DNA of 6,089 nt. It comes from RGIG1959 sp051877215 (GTDB lineage: Bacteria > Bacillota > Clostridia > Oscillospirales > Acutalibacteraceae). The stretch is from contig JBJEIR010000011.1 in NCBI GenBank assembly GCA_051877215.1, positions 1 to 6,089 of the forward strand, given 5' to 3'. The number at the start of each line of letters is the position of its first letter. Position 1 is the stretch's first letter. The notes beneath the pieces were generated by a model. It made no database searches, was not told where the DNA came from, and worked only from the letters and a program-made list of their open reading frames with translations. A program made the translations under genes and the position numbers. This document shows positions 1 to 5,463 of this stretch, in pieces.

Positions 1-69
1 TCAATGTCTCCCCTGTGCAATGGAGAGAGGAGTTGACAACACAGCATTCGGGGCATACCACCGCCTCCC
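1..69. repeat. Direct repeat, copy 1 (partner at 211-279)
   Basis: This 69-bp stretch recurs at 211-279 with three substitutions (positions 18, 29 and 31 against 228, 239 and 241). Both copies share the core ttgacaacacagcattcggg. The left end can fold by itself (tctcc at 7-11 with ggaga at 22-26). In this copy the right-hand arm that completes the palindrome in copy 2 is missing: after the shared ctccc the sequence changes to another palindromic element. The repeat is non-coding. It starts at the window edge, so its true left limit is unknown. Confidence 0.85.
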
Positions 70-190
70 TCTGATGAGGGAGCAGAAGGGAGAGAAAATA
101 TACCTGATTATTACCCGTTTCCGATAAATGCAGAGCGTTTTTATTCTCTCCCTCAGTCACCTGCGGTGACAGCTCCCTCATCAGAGGGAG
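65..190. repeat. Compound palindromic intergenic element
   Basis: The 19 bases at 65-83 are an exact reverse complement of 172-190, and 87-96 is an exact reverse complement of 144-153, so the whole segment can fold back on itself. Each outer arm is also a hairpin by itself: ctccctc/gagggag around tgat (65-82) and around atca (173-190). A third hairpin, gtcacc-tgc-ggtgac (156-170), would bulge from the right arm. The interior (97-143) is AT-rich and has no ORF. From its structure it is probably a dispersed intergenic repeat of the palindromic or MITE-like kind. Copies elsewhere cannot be checked from this window. Confidence 0.75.
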
Positions 191-210
191 CCAAGGGAAA
201 GGGCTCCGCA

Positions 211-295
211 TCAATGTCTCCCCTGTGTAATGGAGAGACGGGTTGACAACACAGCATTCGGGGCATACCACCGCCTCCCCATTACACAGGAGAGA
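211..295. repeat. Direct repeat copy 2 with terminal inverted arms
   Basis: Bases 211-279 match 1-69 at 66 of 69 positions. This copy looks complete: cctgtgtaatgg at 222-233 is the exact reverse complement of ccattacacagg at 279-290, so the unit forms a stem of at least 12 bp around a 45-nt interior. A TTGACA hexamer lies at 243-248 (and at 33-38 in copy 1), but nothing resembling a good -10 box follows at 16-18 bp, so it is not called a promoter. No coding potential was seen. Confidence 0.8.
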
Positions 296-338
296 AAGTC
301 GGTCGGTCCTTTAACAGAGCTTTTTCTTTCTCAAAGAG

Positions 339-354
339 CAAAAAGGAGACGCTT
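339..354. repeat. 16-bp inverted repeat, left arm
   Basis: The 16 bases caaaaaggagacgctt are perfectly repeated in inverted orientation at 699-714. The two arms enclose 344 bases holding a terminator, a hairpin array and a further hairpin. The arm contains GGAG eight bases ahead of an ATG at 357 and so resembles a ribosome binding site, but the 45-codon frame that follows runs through the terminator and is not accepted as a gene. No clear target-site duplication flanks the arms. Confidence 0.7.
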
Positions 355-441
355 AAATGAACAGGGATCTTAAAGACGGTTATCTAAAACCGAATAGGAA
401 TTTGGCACACAAATTCCCTGCTTGTAACAGTATAAGACAAA

Positions 442-489
442 ACTGCCCGAAGAAGAGAAAACAAACCTCTTTTTCGGGCAGTATTTTTT
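442..489 (+). terminator. Strong intrinsic terminator, + strand
   Basis: Bases 442-457 pair with 467-482 in an uninterrupted 16-bp stem (one G-U pair) with a 9-nt A-rich loop, followed by a T at 484 and five more T residues to 489. This is a textbook Rho-independent terminator for rightward transcription. No protein gene on the + strand precedes it in the window, so it ends either a transcript entering from the left or a small untranslated RNA begun within the repeat region. In the other direction the tail is only tttgtcttata, so termination there would be weaker. Confidence 0.85.
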
Positions 490-493
490 GGTA

Positions 494-665
494 GTGATAT
501 TCTTTGCTGCGCAAAGAGTGATAGGATTGCCTACGGCAACCGTGATATTGAAATCTTACGATTTCAGTTATATTTTATTCGCCGTTAAACTGCCGCAGGC
601 AATAAAACTATGCGTAGCATAATAAAACTGCTTTCGCAATATCACTCGCCAAAAGGCGAATAAAG
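494..665. repeat. Array of small hairpins with conserved linkers
   Basis: This stretch is built of short units, each a small variable hairpin joined by a recurring linker. GTGATA boxes begin at 494, 518 and 542, exactly 24 bp apart, and are followed by hairpins at 501-517 (tctttgc-tgc-gcaaaga), 527-539 (ttgcc-tac-ggcaa) and 549-566 (tgaaatc-ttac-gatttca). The right half uses the linker aataaaact (601, 621) and hairpins at 591-601, 609-621, 629-638 and 646-659. Larger pairings nest around these: 493-501 with 638-646, and 574-583 with 655-664. Nothing here codes for protein. It appears to be a dispersed intergenic repeat cluster; its function is unknown. Confidence 0.7.
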
Positions 666-697
666 TTGCCCAAGTGTCCTTTAGAACACTTGGGCAA
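666..697 (-). terminator. Hairpin downstream of gdhA, possible weak terminator
   Basis: Bases 666-677 (ttgcccaagtgt) pair perfectly with 686-697 in a 12-bp stem with an 8-nt loop. It lies 53 bases beyond the gdhA stop codon on the gdhA transcript. In that direction the stem is followed by ctttatt, a poor U tract, so efficient termination is uncertain. The hairpin may instead protect the 3' end, or belong to the repeat cluster it adjoins. No better terminator was seen between it and gdhA. Confidence 0.45.
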
Positions 698-698
698 A

Positions 699-714
699 AA
701 GCGTCTCCTTTTTG
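699..714. repeat. 16-bp inverted repeat, right arm
   Basis: aagcgtctcctttttg is the exact reverse complement of 339-354. It sits between the 666-697 hairpin and the gdhA stop codon, so it would be part of the gdhA 3' untranslated region. The arm plus its left neighbours (aaaaag...cttttt) could also make a small local hairpin of 6 bp. Confidence 0.7.
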
Positions 715-750
715 GATAGGCTCTTTTTTCTGACAGGTGTGCAGCGGGAA

Positions 751-2082
751 TCAGACGATGCCCTGCGCCATCATCGCTTCGGCGACCTTCAGGAAGCCGG
801 CGATGTTCGCACCCGCCACATAGTTGCCCTTGCAGCCGTATTTTTCGGCGGCTTCATAGGCGTTCTTGTGAATGCCGATCATGATGTTGTGCAGCTTCTC
901 GTCCACTTCCTCAAAGGTCCAGCTCAGGCGCATGGAGTTCTGGCTCATCTCCAGAGCGGAGGTGGCGACGCCGCCCGCGTTGGCCGCTTTGCCGGGGCCG
1001 AACGGGATGTTGTTCTTGAGGAACAGCTCGGTTGCTTCCAGCGTGGAGGGCATGTTGGCGCCCTCGGCGACATACTGAACGCCGTTGTTGATCAGCGTCT
1101 GCGCGTCGTCCGCGTTCAGCTCGTTTTGCGTGGCGCAGGGAAGCGCAACATCGCACGGAACCGTCCAGATGCCCTTGCCCTCGTGATATTCGGCGTTCGG
1201 ACGGTATTCGAGATATTCCTTGATGCGTCCGCGCTTGACTTCCTTGATTTCCTTAACAGCGGCGAGATCGATGCCGTCCTTGTCGTAAACCCAGCCGTTG
1301 GAGTCGCTGAGCGCGACGACCTTGCCGCCGAGCTGTTGCACCTTTTGCGTCGCATAGATGGCGACATTGCCCGAACCGGAGATGACAACCGTCTTGCCCT
1401 CAAAGCTGTCGCCCTTGACCTTCATCATTTCAGCGGTGAAATACACAAGACCGTAGCCGGTTGCTTCGGTGCGCGCGAGCGAGCCGCCGAAGGTCAGACC
1501 CTTGCCGGTCAGGACGCCTTCATAGCGGTTGGTCAGCTTCTTATACTGACCGAACATATAGCCGATCTCGCGGCCGCCGACGCCGATATCGCCCGCAGGC
1601 ACATCGGTGTCCGCCCCGATGTGGCGGTACAGCTCATTCATGAAGCTCTGGCAGAAGGCCATGATCTCACGGTCGGATTTGCCCTTCGGGTCAAAGTCCG
1701 AGCCGCCCTTGCCGCCGCCGATGGGCAGGCCGGTCAGAGAATTTTTGAAAATCTGTTCAAAACCGAGGAATTTGATGATGCCCAGGTTGACCGAGGGGTG
1801 CAGGCGCAAGCCGCCCTTATACGGGCCGATGGCGCTGTTGAACTCGATGCGGAAGCCGCGGTTGACATGGGGCACGCCGTTGTCGTCCACCCACGGCACG
1901 CGGAACATGAGCTGGCGCTCCGGCTCAACAAGACGCTCGAGAAGAGCCGCCTTTTGGAACTGCGGATTGGCTTCGATGACCGGCTCAAGCGAGGTGAGAA
2001 CTTCGGTCGCCGCCTGAATGAATTCTTCCTGAGCGGGGTTCTTGCGGACAAGCTCCGCAAGGACATCGGAAACATAGGACAT
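751..2082 (-). CDS. gdhA: NADP-type glutamate dehydrogenase
   Basis: Cytosolic hexameric enzyme that interconverts 2-oxoglutarate plus ammonia and glutamate. The 443-residue length is typical of the bacterial small-subunit family. Key residues fall at the positions known from Clostridium symbiosum GDH: Lys89 (GPYKGG) and Lys113 for substrate, catalytic Lys125 (GGGKGG) and Asp165 (PAGDIGVGG), and Ser380. The N-terminal substrate domain covers about residues 55-200; the nucleotide-binding domain starts near 200 and carries GSGNVA (236-241). The stretch SDSNG (259-263) resembles NADP-dependent relatives such as E. coli GdhA rather than NAD enzymes, so a biosynthetic NADPH role is inferred. The ATG start has AAGGAG (2093-2098) 10 bases upstream. 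The gene is monocistronic and divergent from the pyr genes, with its own near-consensus promoter and a structured leader. The reading frame is intact with no oddities. Confidence 0.97.
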   Translation of the reverse strand: MSYVSDVLAELVRKNPAQEEFIQAATEVLTSLEPVIEANPQFQKAALLERLVEPERQLMFRVPWVDDNGVPHVNRGFRIEFNSAIGPYKGGLRLHPSVNLGIIKFLGFEQIFKNSLTGLPIGGGKGGSDFDPKGKSDREIMAFCQSFMNELYRHIGADTDVPAGDIGVGGREIGYMFGQYKKLTNRYEGVLTGKGLTFGGSLARTEATGYGLVYFTAEMMKVKGDSFEGKTVVISGSGNVAIYATQKVQQLGGKVVALSDSNGWVYDKDGIDLAAVKEIKEVKRGRIKEYLEYRPNAEYHEGKGIWTVPCDVALPCATQNELNADDAQTLINNGVQYVAEGANMPSTLEATELFLKNNIPFGPGKAANAGGVATSALEMSQNSMRLSWTFEEVDEKLHNIMIGIHKNAYEAAEKYGCKGNYVAGANIAGFLKVAEAMMAQGIV

Positions 2083-2092
2083 GACAAAACAA

Positions 2093-2098
2093 CTCCTT
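2093..2098 (-). promoter_or_regulatory. Ribosome binding site of gdhA
   Basis: On the - strand the sequence reads agaaggag, then 10 bases, then the ATG of gdhA at 2082. It lies directly after the U-rich tail of the leader hairpin, so the hairpin itself does not cover it. Confidence 0.85.
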
Positions 2099-2100
2099 CT

Positions 2101-2149
2101 AAAATAAAATCAAAACGGACAGCACCCCTCTTAAGGGGCATACTGTCCG
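2101..2149 (-). terminator. Terminator-like hairpin in the gdhA leader (attenuator candidate)
   Basis: In gdhA mRNA orientation, cggacag (2149-2143) pairs with ctgtccg (2122-2116), and inside it gcccct pairs with aggggt (2139-2134 with 2129-2124, one G-U pair) around a ctta/taag loop. The stem is followed at once by 15 bases with 12 T (2115-2101), the form of an intrinsic terminator. It lies between the gdhA promoter and the gdhA ribosome binding site, so formation would stop transcription before the gene. A competing upstream hairpin (2162-2135) shares its 5' half. The fold is seen by eye; the regulatory role is inferred. Confidence 0.6.
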
Positions 2150-2162
2150 CACAGGACGCCCC
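2135..2162 (-). promoter_or_regulatory. Possible antiterminator hairpin in the gdhA leader
   Basis: Reading the - strand, ggggc (2162-2158) and gtcc (2157-2154) can pair with gcccc (2139-2135) and ggac (2148-2145), giving a 9-bp stem with a 5-nt bulge and a 5-nt loop. This uses bases 2135-2148, which also form the 5' half of the terminator-like hairpin, so both cannot form together. Such overlap is the usual arrangement in transcription attenuation. No known riboswitch class, T-box motif or protein-binding site was recognised. Confidence 0.4.
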
Positions 2163-2185
2163 ATTGCGCCCAATCTGATGGTTTC

Positions 2186-2214
2186 ATTATACTGGATTGT
2201 GCGGCGTTTGACAA
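2186..2214 (-). promoter_or_regulatory. Sigma-A promoter of gdhA
   Basis: On the - strand TTGTCA (2214-2209) is followed by a 17-bp spacer and a perfect TATAAT (2191-2186). This is close to the housekeeping consensus and is the best promoter in the window. Transcription would start near 2179, giving a leader of roughly 97 bases before the gdhA ATG, long enough to hold both leader hairpins. Confidence 0.85.
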
Positions 2215-2314
2215 GAGCTTTTTGCAAGTTTTTACATGAAAAATTGCAAAATTTTAAAATTGCTGTTTGTTTTTTGCTTTTTGGCAAAGCGGCATGCTTT
2301 TTAATAGGTTTTAA

Positions 2315-2344
2315 TTGCAATTTATAAGCGCTCTATGGTATACT
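2315..2344 (+). promoter_or_regulatory. Likely promoter of the pyr operon
   Basis: TTGCAA (2315-2320), an 18-bp spacer and TATACT (2339-2344), with an upstream TG at 2336-2337 giving an extended -10 form. Transcription would start near 2350 and leave a leader of about 50 bases before pyrC. The DNA upstream (2220-2315) is very AT-rich, with T and A tracts that could act as an UP element. The leader lacks an obvious PyrR-binding site or attenuator terminator; only a short stem (gacgg at 2354-2358 with ccggtc near 2368-2373) is visible. Confidence 0.65.
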
Positions 2345-2401
2345 CATAAATAAGACGGAAAAATATCCCGGTCAAACAATAAAAGGCAACGGCGGTGAAC
2401 T

Positions 2402-3694
2402 ATGGAGAAGCTTTTGATACGCACTGCAAGGGTGATCGACCCCTCGGATACGCGCGGCGTGCAGGAGGGCTTTGTTGCCGATGTGCTGATAAATGAAGGA
2501 CGCATCGAAGCGGTGGGACACGACCTTTCGGCGCAGGGTGCGCGGGTCGTGCCGGCGGCGGGTCTCGTCTGTGCACCGGGGCTGGTGGATTTGCATGTGC
2601 ATCTGCGCGACCCGGGGCAAACGCACAAGGAGGATGTCTGTTCCGGCTGCCGCGCGGCGGCGGCGGGGGGCGTCACCTCGCTTTTTTGTATGCCGAACAC
2701 CTCGCCTGCGCTTGACGATGCGCCGTTGATTGCCGATTTGTGTGCGCGCGCCGAGGCAGCCGATGCCAGAGTGTATCCGGTCGGTGCGGTGACAAAGGGT
2801 TTAAAGGGAGAGTGCCTGACGGATTTTGCCGCGCTAAAGGCGGCGGGGGCGGCGGCGCTGTCGGACGACGGCCGCCCCGTGCTGACCGCCGATTTGGCCG
2901 AGCGGGCGATGCGCGAGGCGGCGAAAATCGGCCTGCCGCTGATGATGCACTGTGAAGAGCTGTCGCTGGTGCGCGGCGGCCTGATGAACGAGGGCGCAGT
3001 ATCGTGGCAGCTCGGTGTTCCCGGTGTGACACGCGCCGCAGAGGAAGTGGGTACGGCGCGGGAAATTGCGCTGGCGGCGGCAACCGGCTGCCCGGTGCAT
3101 ATTTGCCATGTCAGCACCAAAAACAGCGTCGCCATGATCCGCGCGGCGCAGAGGGACGGCGTGCGCGTCACGGGAGAGACAGCGCCGCATTATCTGATGC
3201 TGACGGATGAGGCGCTGTGTGCAAGGGATGCGGATTTTCGCATGAGTCCTCCGCTTCGCACAAGAGAGGATGTCGATGCGGTCATCGAGGGTCTGCAGGA
3301 CGGCACGCTCTGCGCTGTTGCGACCGATCACGCGCCGCACACAAGAGAGGAAAAAGCCGATTTTGCCGCCGCGCCAAACGGCGCAATCGGCATGGAGACC
3401 TCCCTTGCCGTGTGTCTGACGGCGCTGGTGCATACCAATAAGCTGTCCCTGCGGCGCTTGCTGCAAGCGATGTCCTTTGCTCCTGCAAGTCTGGCGGGGA
3501 TCCCCGCGGGGACGCTTGCGGTGGGAGCGGCGGCGGATCTTGTGCTGTTTGACCCGAATGAGGAATGGACGGTCGATGAGAACCGACTGCACGGAAAATC
3601 GCACAACACGCCCTTTAAAGGCATGACGCTCAAGGGAAGAGTGAGAATGACGGTTTGTGGCGGTCGGATTGTTTATACGGCGGAAAACAGGTGA
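2402..3694 (+). CDS. pyrC: Dihydroorotase, class I
   Basis: Zinc-dependent cytosolic amidohydrolase that cyclises N-carbamoyl-aspartate to dihydroorotate, the third step of UMP synthesis. At 430 residues it has the usual length of the long (class I) form. The metal ligands are all visible: His65 and His67 in DLHVHLRDPG, Asp155 in LSDDG, His183 in MMHCEE, His236 in HICHVS and Asp309 in ATDHAPH. As in the Bacillus anthracis type, an Asp (155) sits where other dihydroorotases have a carboxylated lysine. The substrate-contact segment MPNT (97-100) and a C-terminal composite domain (about 366-430) are also present. The ATG is preceded by ggcggtga (2391-2398), an imperfect but well-placed ribosome binding site. 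It is the first gene of the cluster, with its own promoter; pyrB is not upstream. Confidence 0.96.
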   Translation: MEKLLIRTARVIDPSDTRGVQEGFVADVLINEGRIEAVGHDLSAQGARVVPAAGLVCAPGLVDLHVHLRDPGQTHKEDVCSGCRAAAAGGVTSLFCMPNTSPALDDAPLIADLCARAEAADARVYPVGAVTKGLKGECLTDFAALKAAGAAALSDDGRPVLTADLAERAMREAAKIGLPLMMHCEELSLVRGGLMNEGAVSWQLGVPGVTRAAEEVGTAREIALAAATGCPVHICHVSTKNSVAMIRAAQRDGVRVTGETAPHYLMLTDEALCARDADFRMSPPLRTREDVDAVIEGLQDGTLCAVATDHAPHTREEKADFAAAPNGAIGMETSLAVCLTALVHTNKLSLRRLLQAMSFAPASLAGIPAGTLAVGAAADLVLFDPNEEWTVDENRLHGKSHNTPFKGMTLKGRVRMTVCGGRIVYTAENR

Positions 3695-3737
3695 CTCAAA
3701 GCGGATTTTGTCAGTCAATACGGATATACTTTCCATT

Positions 3738-3743
3738 AGGAGG
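3738..3743 (+). promoter_or_regulatory. Ribosome binding site fixing the pyrF start
   Basis: A perfect AGGAGG lies 9 bases before the ATG at 3753. It excludes the longer in-frame start at 3657, which would overlap the end of pyrC and add 32 residues unlike the family N terminus. Confidence 0.9.
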
Positions 3744-3752
3744 TTTTTGACT

Positions 3753-4667
3753 ATGGGACTGGATCGGTTGGTAAATGCGGTAAAGGAGAAGCAAAATCCG
3801 ACGGTGGCGGGTCTTGACCCGCGGCTGGATTATCTGCCGGATTTTTTGAAAGAGCAGGCCTACGCCGCACACGGCCGCACACTTGAAGGCGCGGCGGCGG
3901 CGGTGCTGGCATTCAACAAGGCGCTGATCGACGCGCTTTCTGACATTGTTCCCGCCGTGAAACCACAGGCGGCCTATTATGAGCTGTACGGCTGGGCGGG
4001 CATGAAAACGCTTTGCGAGACAATCGCGTATGCAAAACAAAAGGGGATGTTTGTCATCACCGACGGCAAGCGCAACGACATCGGCACAACGATGCAGGCT
4101 TATGCTGCCGCGCATCTCGGGCAAACGGATGTGGACGGCGTGCCTGCTGCACCGTTTGACGGGGATGCGCTGACGGTCAACGGCTATCTCGGCTCGGATG
4201 GTATCAAGCCGCTGCTTTCGGTTTGCAGAGAACGCGACCGCGGGATTTTTGTGCTGTGCAAGACCTCCAATCCCAGCTCGGGGGAATTGCAGGACAAGCT
4301 GCTCGACGGCGTGCCGCTGTATGCGCGCATGGGCGATCTGTGCGAAGCGTGGGGGGCGGACAGCATCGGTTCGTCCGGCTATTCGGCGGTGGGCGCAGTG
4401 GTAGGTGCGACCTATCCGGCACAGCTTGCCGAGCTGCGCGCGCGACTGCCGCACACCTATTTTCTCGTTCCCGGCTACGGGGCGCAGGGCGGCGGCGCCG
4501 CAGATGTCGCGCCTGCCTTTGACAAGGACGGTATGGGCGCAATCGTCAATTCCTCGCGCGGCATTCTCTGCGCGTGGAAAAAAGAGGGCTGTGCACCGGA
4601 GGATTTTGCAGGTGCGGCGCGGCGCGAAGCACTGCGCATGAAGCAGGACATCACATCGGTTTGGTGA
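3753..4667 (+). CDS. pyrF: Orotidine 5'-phosphate decarboxylase, type 2
   Basis: Cytosolic TIM-barrel enzyme that decarboxylates OMP to UMP, the last step of the pathway. The 304-residue length fits the type 2 subfamily rather than the shorter (about 230 aa) type 1. The catalytic charge network is visible as TDGKRNDIG (103-111: Asp104, Lys106, Asp109). The N-terminal AGLDPRLDYLP (19-29), the type 2 segment KPQAAYYELYG (70-80), and the phosphate-binding NSSRGI (266-271) near the C terminus are all present. The start is set by AGGAGG 9 bases upstream. The gene begins 58 bases after pyrC; that gap has no terminator and no properly spaced promoter, so co-transcription is expected. The stop codon is 16 bases before pyrK. 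Confidence 0.95.
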   Translation: MGLDRLVNAVKEKQNPTVAGLDPRLDYLPDFLKEQAYAAHGRTLEGAAAAVLAFNKALIDALSDIVPAVKPQAAYYELYGWAGMKTLCETIAYAKQKGMFVITDGKRNDIGTTMQAYAAAHLGQTDVDGVPAAPFDGDALTVNGYLGSDGIKPLLSVCRERDRGIFVLCKTSNPSSGELQDKLLDGVPLYARMGDLCEAWGADSIGSSGYSAVGAVVGATYPAQLAELRARLPHTYFLVPGYGAQGGGAADVAPAFDKDGMGAIVNSSRGILCAWKKEGCAPEDFAGAARREALRMKQDITSVW

Positions 4668-4668
4668 G

Positions 4669-4674
4669 AAGGAG
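4669..4674 (+). promoter_or_regulatory. Ribosome binding site fixing a TTG start for pyrK
   Basis: AAGGAG lies 9 bases before TTG at 4684. The nearby ATG at 4694 is out of frame, and the next in-frame ATG is near residue 49, which would remove the start of the FAD-binding domain. TTG is therefore the only sensible start. Confidence 0.85.
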
Positions 4675-4683
4675 ACAAACGAT

Positions 4684-5463
4684 TTGAAACGATATGTACA
4701 GGAAACAGGCAAATTGATTTATAAGGCGGAGCTGGCCGCCGGCGTCTATTCGTTTACGATTCACGCCCCGCAGATTGCCGCACTGGCACAGTGCGGGCAG
4801 TTTGTGCAGGTGCAGTGCGACCCCTTTATGCTGCGGCGACCCATCTCCATCGGCGGCTTTGACGCCGATGCGGGGCTGCTTCGGTTGATTTTTGAGGTGC
4901 GCGGCAAGGGGACCGACTGGTTGGCAGGGCTGGCCGATGGACAGGCGGTGGATTTGATCGGGCCGCTCGGCCACGGCTTTCCGCTGCTTGAAAAGGATAA
5001 GCGCGCGGCGCTGGTCGGCGGCGGAATCGGCACGCCGCCGCTGCTGCCGCTTGCGCGCTATTACGGCGACAAGGCGGTTGCCGTCGCGGGCTTTCGCACC
5101 GCCTCTGCGGTGATTTTGGAGGACGATTTGAACGCGACCGGTGCAAAGACCGTCATCTGTACCGACGACGGCAGCAAGGGCTTTGCGGGTTTTACGACGC
5201 AGGCACTGGAGCAGGAGCTGCAAAACGGGTCGTTTGATGTGATTTATACCTGCGGCCCGAAAATCATGATGAAAAAAACGGCGGCGCTTGCGCAGCGCTT
5301 TGATATTCCCTGTTATGTTTCGATGGAGGAGCGCATGGCGTGCGGCATAGGGGCCTGTCTCGGCTGTGCCTGTAAAACGAAAACGGCGGACGGCGGCACG
5401 GCGATGACCCGTGTCTGTGTAAACGGCCCTGTATTTGAAGCGTCGGAGGTGGATTTCACATGA
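4684..5463 (+). CDS. pyrK: Dihydroorotate dehydrogenase electron transfer subunit
   Basis: Iron-sulfur flavoprotein that partners PyrD in the class 1B heterotetramer and passes electrons from FMN to NAD+. Its 259 residues match the family. A ferredoxin-reductase-like FAD domain (about 1-100) has the flavin motif RRPIS (51-55). The NAD-binding domain carries GGGIGTPPL (112-120) and CGP (190-192). The C-terminal 2Fe-2S module has Cys220, Cys225, Cys228 and Cys245 in the order C-x4-C-x2-C-x16-C, with an additional Cys230. Translation starts at TTG, supported by AAGGAG 9 bases upstream. The gene lies 16 bases after pyrF, and its stop overlaps the pyrD start codon (ATGA), indicating translational coupling of the two subunits of one enzyme. 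Confidence 0.95.
   Translation: MKRYVQETGKLIYKAELAAGVYSFTIHAPQIAALAQCGQFVQVQCDPFMLRRPISIGGFDADAGLLRLIFEVRGKGTDWLAGLADGQAVDLIGPLGHGFPLLEKDKRAALVGGGIGTPPLLPLARYYGDKAVAVAGFRTASAVILEDDLNATGAKTVICTDDGSKGFAGFTTQALEQELQNGSFDVIYTCGPKIMMKKTAALAQRFDIPCYVSMEERMACGIGACLGCACKTKTADGGTAMTRVCVNGPVFEASEVDFT
5445..5449 (+). promoter_or_regulatory. Ribosome binding site of pyrD inside pyrK
   Basis: GGAGG (part of ggaggtgg) lies in the last codons of pyrK, 10 bases before the pyrD ATG at 5460. It supports this start over the second ATG at 5469. Confidence 0.75.

Noticed and set aside
33..62. Promoter from TTGACA in the direct repeats (33-38 and 243-248)
   Set aside because: The bases at the expected -10 position (taccac) match the consensus poorly in both copies.
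1..300. CRISPR array
   Set aside because: Only two copies of a long 69-bp repeat with a 141-bp gap; no regular short repeat-spacer pattern and no cas genes.
357..494. 45-codon + strand frame with a GGAG 8 bases before its ATG
   Set aside because: It runs straight through the strong terminator at 442-489 and ends in its T tract, has no recognisable protein features, and its ribosome-site-like sequence is one arm of an inverted repeat.
712..2178. Long open + strand frame (488 codons) opposite gdhA
   Set aside because: It is antisense to an unmistakable gdhA with conserved catalytic residues; such shadows are common opposite GC-rich genes, and no ribosome binding site or family motif was seen.
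2131..2187. Possible leader peptide on the - strand starting at the ATG overlapping TATAAT
   Set aside because: The ATG lies at the -10 box, upstream of the expected transcription start near 2179, so it should not be in the mRNA.
3708..3730. TTGTCA and TATACT between pyrC and pyrF as an internal promoter
   Set aside because: The spacer is only 11 bp, too short for a sigma-A promoter.
2834..3736. Long - strand frame (300 codons) opposite pyrC
   Set aside because: Shadow of pyrC codon bias; composition is Arg/His/Ala-rich without domain features.
3711..4712. Long - strand frame (333 codons) opposite pyrF
   Set aside because: Shadow of the well-supported pyrF; its start falls inside pyrK and it has no recognisable motif.
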